26,352 bases of DNA from a virus: the IMG/VR virus record IMGVR_UViG_3300010885_007733, positions 1 to 26,352 of that record. One strand, written 5' to 3'. A program made the translations under genes and the position numbers. The notes below the pieces were generated by a model. That model saw only the letters and a list, made by a program, of their open reading frames with translations. It searched no databases and had not been told where the DNA came from. Shown piece after piece: positions 17,301-24,340 of this stretch (positions are counted from its first letter, which is position 1; the number at the start of each line of letters is the position of its first letter).

Positions 17301-18873
17301 TTGCAATTAGACTAGCGCCAACGCCGGTTGTCGTATTGATTGTAATCGTTGGTAGATTACCAGTTTGATATCCAGTACCAAAATTAGTTAACTCAATACG
17401 CTTGATTGGACCCTTTACCGACCAATCTTCATTTTTAACAATGTCGTAATAACTGCCGTCAACAGTCATTCGTTGACCATCTTCAAATAACAAATCGAAT
17501 GTTGTACTCTCTACAACGGATGCAATTTGACCGGCTGCATTTGCGCCAGAGCCACCCGTAAAGATTAAAGTGTTTCCAACTCCATAGTTAGAACCAGCAT
17601 TGTTTATCGTAATTAATTTATCAGATAGTAATCCTAAAGCCGCAATCGGAGTATCTTGTAATGTGATTGCAGGTCTCTTAAAGTAACCTTCACCTCTGTT
17701 GATAACAGAAACTTCTGAAATTTCACCAACAGTATATGTGTTTGCGCCTGAAGTTACTACGTATGTGTTTGCAATTCCAGTAACTTGGACAATGAATCCA
17801 GAACCACCAGTGTCAGTATTGTCGATTGTCGCAAAGGTGTTTAATTGATATCCATGTCCAAGAGTATTTACTTTTAACGCACTAATTGGCGATTCTTTAA
17901 TCGAAATAACTTTTGCTTGTGCTTCGGAACCATCACCAGTAATAGTGATAACGTCACCATCTCTGTATCCAGAACCACCATCAATAACGTTAACTTGAGA
18001 TACGATACCAAAAAGATTTGTAAATAAATTCTCATCAGTAATATCAAAAATCTCTTCACCGCCAACAAACGAACCGCTGACAAGTTTCAATGTCATCTCA
18101 GCAACTTCTCTGGATCCAATAAAGAATTTTTTAATATCTACTACGTTTGCAAGAAAGCCCGTAGTTCTTCCACGAATAGTTTTATTTAAGAATGAGAAAA
18201 TATCTCTAGTGTAAAGATTACCTAACGAATTATATCCATATGCAGATGCGGCAGTTCTAATGACCTGCGTCTTTTCAAACTTACCAGAAGAGACACGAAT
18301 AACGTCAGTTCCTGGATAGTAGAAGTCAATATTATCATCATACAACAACTTGAAAATAAATCGATAAGAATCTTCATTACTCTTGGACTGGAAGAATTCT
18401 CTAAACTTAGATGCAATTACTCGCTTATCGCCATAGTACGTTATTGGAATACTAGGATATAATTCATCCTTCAAATAGTCAATGTATGTGTCGATAGACG
18501 TTTCTACATTGCGATACTCTAATAGTTTTCCTGTTTTGCGAACAACGTTATCTTTAACGAAAGATATCTCAGCCGTTGCGGCTGAAGTTTGTCCTGTAAT
18601 TACTTCGTGTATGCTAAATGGTAGTCTAGTGTCAACTTGTACAATGATTTCACTACCATTGATTTGTTTGATTACTGCTGTTGCGCCAGATGAACCAATA
18701 ATAGTTTCACCACGAACAAAGGTGCCAGTCTGATTTGTAACATCTAATTTTGTTGTTTGCATCCATTCATAGTATGCTTTCATAAACAACAAAAACTTTT
18801 CGGATTCTGTTGCCAGGTCTCCGGAAAGTAATGTTTCTACGCCAAACGATGGCTTGAATTTAGATTCTGACAT
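14374..18873 (-). CDS. 7: gp7-like baseplate wedge protein, rearranged and extended
   Basis: A 1499-residue protein (T4 gp7: 1032). The segment ASKFREFFQSKSNEDSYRFI and the following KLLYDDNIDF correspond to the T4 gp7 stretch around FFESRSYDFYSTKG...YKFLFKVLYNEE. VHPAGLQFFGE near residue 629 corresponds to T4 VHPVGFGFIA. The large T4 N-terminal region seems absent. Residues about 290-585 carry several GGSGY/GTGY beta units and end in QDSYYYQDYSYVI. After the HPAG motif comes an extension of roughly 870 residues with a four-fold repeat of about 144 residues (units near 767, 910, 1054 and 1200; hallmark QSxYEGTPV, then NYQRTF). The last 60 residues are a GVGTNF...SIANTTF barrel-like module. 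gp7 nucleates wedge assembly in T4. It starts 2 bases after the gp6 stop, so it is coupled. Confidence 0.8.
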   Translation of the reverse strand: MSESKFKPSFGVETLLSGDLATESEKFLLFMKAYYEWMQTTKLDVTNQTGTFVRGETIIGSSGATAVIKQINGSEIIVQVDTRLPFSIHEVITGQTSAATAEISFVKDNVVRKTGKLLEYRNVETSIDTYIDYLKDELYPSIPITYYGDKRVIASKFREFFQSKSNEDSYRFIFKLLYDDNIDFYYPGTDVIRVSSGKFEKTQVIRTAASAYGYNSLGNLYTRDIFSFLNKTIRGRTTGFLANVVDIKKFFIGSREVAEMTLKLVSGSFVGGEEIFDITDENLFTNLFGIVSQVNVIDGGSGYRDGDVITITGDGSEAQAKVISIKESPISALKVNTLGHGYQLNTFATIDNTDTGGSGFIVQVTGIANTYVVTSGANTYTVGEISEVSVINRGEGYFKRPAITLQDTPIAALGLLSDKLITINNAGSNYGVGNTLIFTGGSGANAAGQIASVVESTTFDLLFEDGQRMTVDGSYYDIVKNEDWSVKGPIKRIELTNFGTGYQTGNLPTITINTTTGVGASLIATNVQGKSANVTVDTSNNITGIGSIRAVEVTNFGINYTTANASANTLGDGNAVLSPVVSGLGIREGVWLDDEGKVDYKVIQDSYYYQDYSYVIKSGLTFQTYADTLKQIVHPAGLQFFGEIQILNEMDLHSELITQLQKYRIAFAGLAISVGITHVESHIRWKFIIEEPPMNTVTARADGRMTLFAGPVTTNAQIEYTKLALQYLINGTSNVTVNNSSSAITEELSITRPASIVNLYRRNITDLELGELSGSTLNDIIPQSIYEGSQVAYRNSKLDSIYSNYARIYQETIKKLSTVPTTSVSKPDTHEYKLVNHAKRVTQVQEVTLNDWQDLTLSARQNTNFQFVLITPESLVDANTTISVVESGAKTAQKFTGKTATIGIHRQTFQDFNIGVIQDQTFNDYTLQSAYEGTPVTIGNSTVGDIYVNYQRTFTRAIKTFSPEKAVCNILSAQEYKLVNHARRLKQAQEVTLDDWQNLTVASRGDITLDFFLISGGGSTDGNVPVDVVASAVNTAKKDTSKNSTIGIHRIAFEDLRVGEASDQKLSDYTLQSVYEGTPVTNESRVFADIYVNYQRTFTRAIKTFSAGLAVTTLNSAQEYSIINHAKRLVPYHTRLLDEYADVQISFVETKIFEESILKPTDLADMRVNVSSVAANNYTVKVNTRTNVITQYDKIMRDVSLAQVENKRFTDLLPQSVYDATSPTFETSDFGVMFSNYQTVFGELIKTRSTKITDSTTVTSNTEVVVPFEGNGFRFRIYDEELLSDYGSTPISALENIQFDTYKNTVYDRSIKASPSPLALGQSNPHPQSNRKNPTDVFRDEIVIKSQSVPSAYTTNYADIKLLTIPDLTFNDVVPGTQDIVGAQTFAQTYPQAPVTSGTYIKYQKIVGTVSSSNISYTDVPVSVYELSPLSSVYDTVFSGTASLITGVGTNFVSDFNIGSAFVANNEYFATESIANTTFMVADRLPINSFSGVSAYKMI
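15557..16042 (-). repeat. internal tandem repeat in the gp7-like gene
   Basis: About 54 bases at 15557-15610 recur almost unchanged (two differences seen) at 15989-16042, an offset of 432 bases or 144 codons. They encode VNYQRTFTRAIKTFS in both. They are the best-preserved part of a longer repeat; matching NHAKR/NHARR segments lie near 16370, 15940 and 15505 at the same period. The high DNA identity implies a recent duplication or continuing exchange within the gene. Confidence 0.8.
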
Positions 18874-18875
18874 TT

Positions 18876-20693
18876 TTATCTGCTAACTAAACTAATAGAG
18901 TTATCATCAACCATAGTTACTGAAACGTCAGTATTTCTTATTGTTAAAATTTGATTTCTTAGTGGTAAAATATCTTTGTTCTTTGGTGTTGCAGTTAATT
19001 TAAGTGTGCTTGTGCCATCAAAAAATGCAGACGGCGCAAAGTTTGTAATGATAACTTTACCTGTATCATAGTTTACAGTACCAGCATTATTTAACACACC
19101 AATATTTCCAGTTGCTTCTAATCTGTAAATTCTTAATAGGCCTGCGTTATCTTCTAAGTAGCAGTTATCGTATCCAAGATATGTGAATCTGTTGGACGTT
19201 ATTTTATTTCCATCGCCATATGCGTATGTCGTAGACCTATTTCGTGTAGTATCATCAAGTGCATTTGAAAAGCCGACTTCGTATCTTACGGCTTGTCCTA
19301 ACTGAACGTCAATTTCTTTTTTGATTGTTATTACAGTATCGTTGTTTAAAATTGATTTTTCTGACATATCAATTAGTCTTGATAGTTTTGAATATCTAAA
19401 ATATGTTCCAAATTTACTAATGTCTGAAAGGTTGTATGCGGCAATAGTATCTACAACTAATTCAGAGATTGTGTCTGATGATATTGATGTTTTCTTTGCA
19501 TCATACTTTACAGTCGCATTAACAGTAATATACAAATATTCTGGATCAACAATTTCGGTCTGTACTGTTAAAACTTTTTTAGGTTTGATAACAGAATTTA
19601 CTAAGTTTAATTTTTCAGTAGCAGTTAACACAGAACCGCTTGTTGGTTTGATGGCAATAAAAACTTTACCATATGTTGGTGGATCATTGTCTTCACCACC
19701 CCAAACAACAACAGATTCAACTGTGGCTTGACTTAGCAACAATGCTCTGTAGTCTTCAGCAGTTACTGCACGATTCTGCGCTTCGTATGTCTTTGGCGCA
19801 TTGAATTTAATTTGTGCTGTAGATTCTCTATCATCTCCACCAGCGGCTGGATCGTTGGCAGTAAATACTGCACCAGTAACGCCGGGAATGGCATCTGCAA
19901 ATGTTAAGTTTAAAATATCATTTCCAAGTTTTCCATTAGAAACGAGATATCGAATAACAACAATGTTTCCATTGTCTAAAGACTTACCAAATATTCCGTC
20001 TCCAAATTTTAATTCGTATTGTCCATCTTCTGCTTCTTGCAAAAAATATACTTGAGAAGTTGAAGTCAATTCAACTAAATTTGTAGACTTAGTAAAAGTT
20101 CTTGTCGTGCTGTCAACAGCAGAATTCAAAACTGTAACAGTTATTGTTGTTGTGTCTGCTTTTGTATTTGGAATTAAAAATCTCTGATCCGCATCAGCAC
20201 CATTTACTGTATAACGTGTTGCAACTAACGAACCTTCTGTTAATGTGATTGTGTCAGAAAAAACGCCTGAATTAGAAAAGAATGTCTTTGCTTCAACATT
20301 AGAAAATCGATATGTGACACCATCAATGATACCATTAAATTGTGTATATTCTGGAATTGAAACGCTTCCTGGTGATCCAGTCACGGCAAGCAATAGTGTT
20401 CCGGTGATAGATGCAGATGATGTTGATCTAGGCAAATAATTTAAAGAGTTCGCTAAATTTACAACAGAGTTTCTTTTTTGTGCTGTAGTAAGAAACGCCT
20501 CAGACGCTACCATATTAAGATAGAATGAATTGTAGTATGTGTTATATGCCAACATATCCAAAAGAACAGACATGCCAGAACCATCAAAGTTATAATCTCT
20601 GAATTGATCCTGTGCTTGTAAGTATCTTTTGAAGTTATCCTTGATACCCTCAAAATTAAGTTCATCTATTCTTAAATTATTGTCTATGGCCAT
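18876..20693 (-). CDS. 6: gp6 baseplate wedge protein
   Basis: A 605-residue protein (T4 gp6 about 660). The N-terminus IDELNFEGIKDNFKRYLQAQ with DGSGMSVLLDMLAYNTYYNS is the characteristic gp6 opening. The middle NRAVTAEDYRALLLSQATVE and VVWGGEDNDPPTYGKVFIAI match the conserved gp6 core, which belongs to the Baseplate_J-like fold. gp6 dimers form the inner ring that joins the six wedges and triggers the hexagon-to-star change during sheath contraction. The ATG comes one base after the gp25 stop (TAA-A-ATG), with AAGG inside the gp25 end as ribosome binding site. Adjacent gp25-gp6-gp7 order is typical for T4-like phages of aquatic bacteria and mirrors the physical core bundle they form. Confidence 0.95.
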   Translation of the reverse strand: MAIDNNLRIDELNFEGIKDNFKRYLQAQDQFRDYNFDGSGMSVLLDMLAYNTYYNSFYLNMVASEAFLTTAQKRNSVVNLANSLNYLPRSTSSASITGTLLLAVTGSPGSVSIPEYTQFNGIIDGVTYRFSNVEAKTFFSNSGVFSDTITLTEGSLVATRYTVNGADADQRFLIPNTKADTTTITVTVLNSAVDSTTRTFTKSTNLVELTSTSQVYFLQEAEDGQYELKFGDGIFGKSLDNGNIVVIRYLVSNGKLGNDILNLTFADAIPGVTGAVFTANDPAAGGDDRESTAQIKFNAPKTYEAQNRAVTAEDYRALLLSQATVESVVVWGGEDNDPPTYGKVFIAIKPTSGSVLTATEKLNLVNSVIKPKKVLTVQTEIVDPEYLYITVNATVKYDAKKTSISSDTISELVVDTIAAYNLSDISKFGTYFRYSKLSRLIDMSEKSILNNDTVITIKKEIDVQLGQAVRYEVGFSNALDDTTRNRSTTYAYGDGNKITSNRFTYLGYDNCYLEDNAGLLRIYRLEATGNIGVLNNAGTVNYDTGKVIITNFAPSAFFDGTSTLKLTATPKNKDILPLRNQILTIRNTDVSVTMVDDNSISLVSR

Positions 20694-20694
20694 T

Positions 20695-21078
20695 TTATGC
20701 CGCCCTTGCTAACGATGTTGTGATAGAACCTGCTCTATTAATGTTCTTTATAATATACTGTATGTTTAGTGTGATTCCATATTCTTCGTATTTAACGTCT
20801 ATTTCATTAACAATAACTCTAGGCTCATGTCTGCCAATTGCATCAGTTATTTCTTTTTTCATGTTATACTCAGTGAATCCAGGTTCATATTGAAAAAGAT
20901 GTTCGCTCAAATTACATCCATAAAATGGATTAAAGGGTCTAGTTCCTTTTTTAGTTCGAATCAAATTGATTATTGATCTTTTGATTGCGACTTCATTTAT
21001 AACAGGGCGAACGTCTCCACTCACCGGATGTGGGGTGAAGTCTAAACTTAAGTCTTTATAGAATGCAATATCTGCCAT
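20695..21078 (-). CDS. 25: gp25 baseplate wedge protein
   Basis: A 127-residue protein (T4 gp25: 132) of the GPW/gp25 family. AIKRSIINLIRTKKGTRPFN followed by PFYGCNLSEHLFQ is the family signature. Near the C-terminus NEIDVKYEEYGITLNIQYII fits the closing beta strands. gp25 carries the short segment that primes sheath polymerisation and sits in the wedge core with gp6 and gp7. The start at 21076-21078 lies 13 bases after the Hc1-like gene, behind a long A-rich run rather than a good ribosome binding site. A CATAAATA (one mismatch to the late element) lies 11 bases upstream, too close for an ordinary leader. Confidence 0.95.
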   Translation of the reverse strand: MADIAFYKDLSLDFTPHPVSGDVRPVINEVAIKRSIINLIRTKKGTRPFNPFYGCNLSEHLFQYEPGFTEYNMKKEITDAIGRHEPRVIVNEIDVKYEEYGITLNIQYIIKNINRAGSITTSLARAA

Positions 21079-21091
21079 TTTTTTCTTTTAT

Positions 21092-21277
21092 TTATGTTGG
21101 TTGTTCTGCCGTTTTGGCATCTTGAATTTCTTTTCTACGTTCTTTTGTCGCTTTGCTAAGTTCTGCTAATGCTTTTCTTGCTCTAGTTCCTGCGGCTTTG
21201 TTGCCTTTGCTTTCGAATTTATTATTCTCAGCAAGATATGCTTCAAATAAATTTACTAAATTTTCGTGATTTGTCAT
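21092..21277 (-). CDS. histone H1/Hc1-like small DNA-binding protein
   Basis: A 61-residue, Lys/Arg/Ala-rich protein. Residues 20-37 (KFESKGNKAAGTRARKAL) are the hallmark of Hc1-like bacterial histones as I recall them (KGNKAAGTRxRKx followed by a second basic helix ending RKEIQ). The second helix is present here (KERRKEIQDAK). Two basic amphipathic helices are expected, with no other domain. Members of this family bind DNA and compact nucleoids. In a phage this could mean packing of virion DNA, action on the host nucleoid, or an unrelated role. The ATG is preceded by AAGGA at 6-7 bases. It lies between the spike and gp25 genes, an unexpected place for a DNA-binding protein. Confidence 0.72.
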   Translation of the reverse strand: MTNHENLVNLFEAYLAENNKFESKGNKAAGTRARKALAELSKATKERRKEIQDAKTAEQPT

Positions 21278-21352
21278 AATTATTCCTTATAAAATGTTGA
21301 CATTTGCTTGACATAGTGTTACACTACTGTGTAGCCTATGATATTAACCTTA

Positions 21353-21928
21353 TTAAGGGTTAGCCGCTGGAAGAGTCTTAGCAACAGCAATTTCAGCGTC
21401 TTGCAGTACATTCTTATCTTCCAATGCTTTTATTCTTACAATCAATTCATTCAGGGTAGTATTGTTCAACCCATCAGAAAATCTTAACTCTGTATTTCCA
21501 TGAAGTCTAAAATTAGTATTTGTTGAAAGTGTAATCTTATCATCATTTGTGTTCCACACAACCGAATTATTTTCAGTAACAGTCGCAAAATTTCTAGTCA
21601 TACTTGAAGCAGTACCAAAATATTCTGATGCGGCTTCAGGTATTGCTGGCAAGTATCCAAGAATCGCTGGCTCTTGTGCAGATAAAGAATCTAAGAAGAA
21701 TCCAAAAACCCAATCACCTAGTTTAGGTGCACCATATAAATTCGGTGTGTTTGTGGGATGTATTGACGTTGCCCAAGGCAAATCTTCAGTCGGAATAAGT
21801 CCAGCCTTCTTTGCTGGATGATATCCAAAACATCTCACCTTGCATCTGCCAAGTATCAATGGATCGCTGATACTTTCAACAATTCCAATCCACCAAATGA
21901 ATCCATCTTGTCCAATAAAATTTTTCAT
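21353..21928 (-). CDS. 5: gp5-like spike OB-fold protein lacking lysozyme
   Basis: A 191-residue protein. The first 100 residues (FIWWIGIVESISDPLILGRC, then DLPWATSI, then PKLGDWVFGFFLDS, then PAILGYLP) are the OB-fold domain found at the N-terminus of T4 gp5 and in VgrG/gpV-type spikes. T4 gp5 (575 residues) continues with a lysozyme domain and a triple beta-helix needle. Here neither is seen. After the OB fold come about 50 residues of short beta repeats (NTNDDKITLSTNTNFRLHGN) and then a helical, coiled-coil-like end (LNELIVRIKALEDK). It probably still trimerises on the gp27-like hub but cannot cut peptidoglycan itself. The start overlaps the stop of the kinase-like gene by 4 bases (ATGA). 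Confidence 0.85.
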   Translation of the reverse strand: MKNFIGQDGFIWWIGIVESISDPLILGRCKVRCFGYHPAKKAGLIPTEDLPWATSIHPTNTPNLYGAPKLGDWVFGFFLDSLSAQEPAILGYLPAIPEAASEYFGTASSMTRNFATVTENNSVVWNTNDDKITLSTNTNFRLHGNTELRFSDGLNNTTLNELIVRIKALEDKNVLQDAEIAVAKTLPAANP

Positions 21929-22881
21929 AGCCTATCTAATTCTGATGTGTCAACTGCACCTGGAGGAACATTGTCTTTAATCCAAGTGAGTAATTGTTTT
22001 TTTACATCAAGTTCTTTCTTAGCAGGTTTTCCTGGTTCTTTAAGTGTCAAGTATTTGAAGTCTTTGATAACAGGATTACCCTTCTTATCTTTGTATGCTT
22101 TATTTGTTTGCGGATCAACAATAAAGATTGTATTCTCTGGATTATTTAGAATGACATAAACGCCGCCTTGAACAGATTCTGGCATTGATTTTGTCACTAA
22201 GTTATATACAGTCTGTGCCGCACCTGCGTGAGTAGCAAGTAAAATATCTTCTGGCACAACTCTTGCTCTTGATTTGTTATTCTTGATTGCAATTTGATAG
22301 TTAGTTAGAACCCAAGATACGTGAATATTCTTTGGTTCATATCCAGCGTTAAACAGTTTTGGCAAAACATCTGTCATGTCTGAAACTTCTTTGAATGTGC
22401 TGTCAAAAATAAGATTTGGTAATTGACCTTTTTCAGCGCCAGCAAGCATCAAGTCTAGCGTCTTGTTTTTTACGTCAGTCGCACGAATGAGAACGTGTAG
22501 AATGTAAACATGCGTTGGCGTTTTCAAATCCAATTGACCCATCTTTAAATTCTTGTCAGTCAATTCCTTTTGAATAAGTTCTTTATCTTTTTCGGAAATC
22601 TTGTCGCCATACTTGTTCAACAAATCTTGTGTCGTGAATTTACCAAGTGCATCTAACTTTTGAAATGCAATTTTCAATTCGTCAACGTCACGTACTTTAA
22701 AGTCGGAGCCTTGCATGAAGTGCTGAACAGCAAATCCTTTACCCGAACCTGCACCACCAGCAAGAAACACAATCTGCCCGTACTTTGCGCCATTGTTGTA
22801 AAGAATTTGTTTTTCTACAAGTTCATATGCCTTATAGTCTTTCAACTCCAAAAATTCTGAGAATTTAATTTTTAAACTCAT
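21925..22881 (-). CDS. P-loop kinase-like protein within the baseplate hub operon
   Basis: A 318-residue protein with a clear phosphate-binding loop, FLAGGAGSGKGF, at residues 39-50. The GKG version recalls adenylate-kinase and zeta-type kinases, but the usual Ser/Thr is replaced by F50. Later features fit a small-molecule or polynucleotide kinase of the zeta-toxin/PNK kind: FDSTF at 159-163, a helix after it, the strand IHVSWVL at 186-192, and an arginine-bearing lid (KSRARVVPEDILL, 203-215). The N-terminal 35 residues and a helical insert near 83-115 are unassigned. It lies between the gp27-like hub and the gp5-like spike genes and is coupled to the latter (ATGA). The substrate is unknown. 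It could modify a host molecule or a structural protein; nothing in the sequence decides. Confidence 0.72.
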   Translation of the reverse strand: MSLKIKFSEFLELKDYKAYELVEKQILYNNGAKYGQIVFLAGGAGSGKGFAVQHFMQGSDFKVRDVDELKIAFQKLDALGKFTTQDLLNKYGDKISEKDKELIQKELTDKNLKMGQLDLKTPTHVYILHVLIRATDVKNKTLDLMLAGAEKGQLPNLIFDSTFKEVSDMTDVLPKLFNAGYEPKNIHVSWVLTNYQIAIKNNKSRARVVPEDILLATHAGAAQTVYNLVTKSMPESVQGGVYVILNNPENTIFIVDPQTNKAYKDKKGNPVIKDFKYLTLKEPGKPAKKELDVKKQLLTWIKDNVPPGAVDTSELDRL

Positions 22882-22897
22882 TTGAAATAACCTTTAG

Positions 22898-24337
22898 TTA
22901 AATGTATCTTAGTTCCGACATATCTTTTGCTGTCAAATCACTTCTATTGAAATCCATCGGAATCGAACCTCTTGATAATTCCAATCTTTTAATATATGAT
23001 GATAGTGTAATATTATGTTTAACTCCAGACACAAAGTATCTGCCACTATGATACTCATCCGTAAGAAGATTTGATTGTCCAGGTAACAGTTTTTTATCTA
23101 GTGAACTGGGAATCACAAGATTAACAATATGTCCGGCACCAATATTATTTGTTGCACCTTGAATATCGACTTCTAATTTAAACATAGTCTTCGACAAACT
23201 GCCAAAAATATTATCTTTCAACCAAGAACTTCTTTGAATAGGATCATTGAAATATGAAGAAGAGAAGATTAATTTTCTTCCTGGTGTTTCTCCATTAGTA
23301 TTGCTATACGTACTGAATATATTGTTTGCGTCTAAAAGTTTGTTTGTGTAAAAATCTTTAGTTCCAGTGTCTTCTCTTGAATATCCAACATTAGTTACTG
23401 TAGAATTTCTCTTGATTGGATCAAGAGATGTGATTGTCGTATTGTAATGTCCAAATAACATCATTTCCAAATGATTAAAGTTATCTTTTTTTGTTAGTTT
23501 ATTAGTTCGAATATAACTTGGTTCGATTTTACCGTCTTCATTTGGGCTATAAATTATATCGTGAACGCCACCTGTGGTAGAATCTTCCACCAACTTATCA
23601 TAACTTCCAAAAAAATGTGTCGATGCAAATGGTTTCCCATCAGCATATGTTCCGACCACAGGAAAAAATCTCTCAAAGAACAAAAAGAATTTTGATCTAG
23701 AACAAGACCTTTGTGCCAATGCTTCAATTGCTTTGTGTGGCATTAATCCTGTAGATATGAAAGGACTACCTAGTGTTATCTTTGGATCTTCTATCATCAA
23801 ATCATTTGAAGACATTTCACCAAAAATAGAACGAACAGCGGCCGCAATAGACATGTTCTTATAACTTTTATATAAATTCTTTTTCATCGAATTTACAAAA
23901 CTTCTAGATGTAAAGTATAGTGAATATTTTGCGCCAAGACTCTCCATATTGACTGTGTGTGCGCCAATTTTATTGACAATTAAATCTTCACGCCAAATCA
24001 AAATTTCATTTGTGTTTGGTTTAGCAAATTGTATCATTAACTTTTCGCCACCTTGAAGTTGAAACTTTTCTATACCACCGCCAAGGTCAGTCAAAGTGAC
24101 CGATCCAACAATTGCAGATGAGAATATATTCTCATCTATATCTAAACTTTCAAATGCGTCTAATAAAGATATCTGCAAACCTTGTCTTGTCACAATAGAC
24201 AATTGATTGATTACAAAACTTCCTCCAATTGCTCTTGGTATTCTATCTTTTGTATCTAATGTTAAATTCGCTTTTTCAAATCCAACATTATCTATTGTTT
24301 TTCCGAATGGATACGGCAGAGAATAATATTTGCTCAT
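22898..24337 (-). CDS. 27: gp27-like baseplate hub protein
   Basis: A 479-residue protein (T4 gp27: 391). It has the layout of hub proteins of the gp27/Mu gp44 kind. An N-terminal beta region has GSVTLTDLGGGIEKFQLQGG near 78-97. A segment like KNMSIAAAVRSIFGEM comes in the middle. LMPHKAIEALAQRSCSRSKF followed by FLFFERF is typical of the second hub domain, and the C-terminal beta region is GAGHIVNLVIPS followed by YHSGRYFVSGVKHNI. gp27 trimers bridge the six-fold baseplate and tube to the three-fold spike. Its neighbour, the gp5-like gene, would be the spike partner, separated only by the kinase-like gene. The start has no clear ribosome binding site and lies 3 bases after the gp53 stop. Confidence 0.7.
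   Translation of the reverse strand: MSKYYSLPYPFGKTIDNVGFEKANLTLDTKDRIPRAIGGSFVINQLSIVTRQGLQISLLDAFESLDIDENIFSSAIVGSVTLTDLGGGIEKFQLQGGEKLMIQFAKPNTNEILIWREDLIVNKIGAHTVNMESLGAKYSLYFTSRSFVNSMKKNLYKSYKNMSIAAAVRSIFGEMSSNDLMIEDPKITLGSPFISTGLMPHKAIEALAQRSCSRSKFFLFFERFFPVVGTYADGKPFASTHFFGSYDKLVEDSTTGGVHDIIYSPNEDGKIEPSYIRTNKLTKKDNFNHLEMMLFGHYNTTITSLDPIKRNSTVTNVGYSREDTGTKDFYTNKLLDANNIFSTYSNTNGETPGRKLIFSSSYFNDPIQRSSWLKDNIFGSLSKTMFKLEVDIQGATNNIGAGHIVNLVIPSSLDKKLLPGQSNLLTDEYHSGRYFVSGVKHNITLSSYIKRLELSRGSIPMDFNRSDLTAKDMSELRYI
23838..23845. other. GCGGCCGC octamer, one of three
   Basis: This GC-only palindrome encodes consecutive alanines in SIAAAVRS of the hub protein. Identical octamers occur at 24558-24565 (SIAAALA in gp53) and 12230-12237 (in the 2039-residue protein), always over an Ala-Ala-Ala run. 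It reflects how alanine runs are coded here (GCC or GCG before GC) rather than a separate element. Confidence 0.5.
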
Positions 24338-24340
24338 ATG

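Noticed and set aside
19321-19731. Long plus-strand open frames opposite the structural genes (also near 5407-5802 and 9320-9760)
   Set aside because: They mirror the codon pattern of real minus-strand genes, lack ribosome binding sites and resemble no known protein.
21089-21096. CATAAATA just upstream of gp25 as a late promoter
   Set aside because: Only 11 bases separate it from the ATG, leaving almost no leader, and it overlaps the stop of the preceding gene. Kept only as a remark under gp25.
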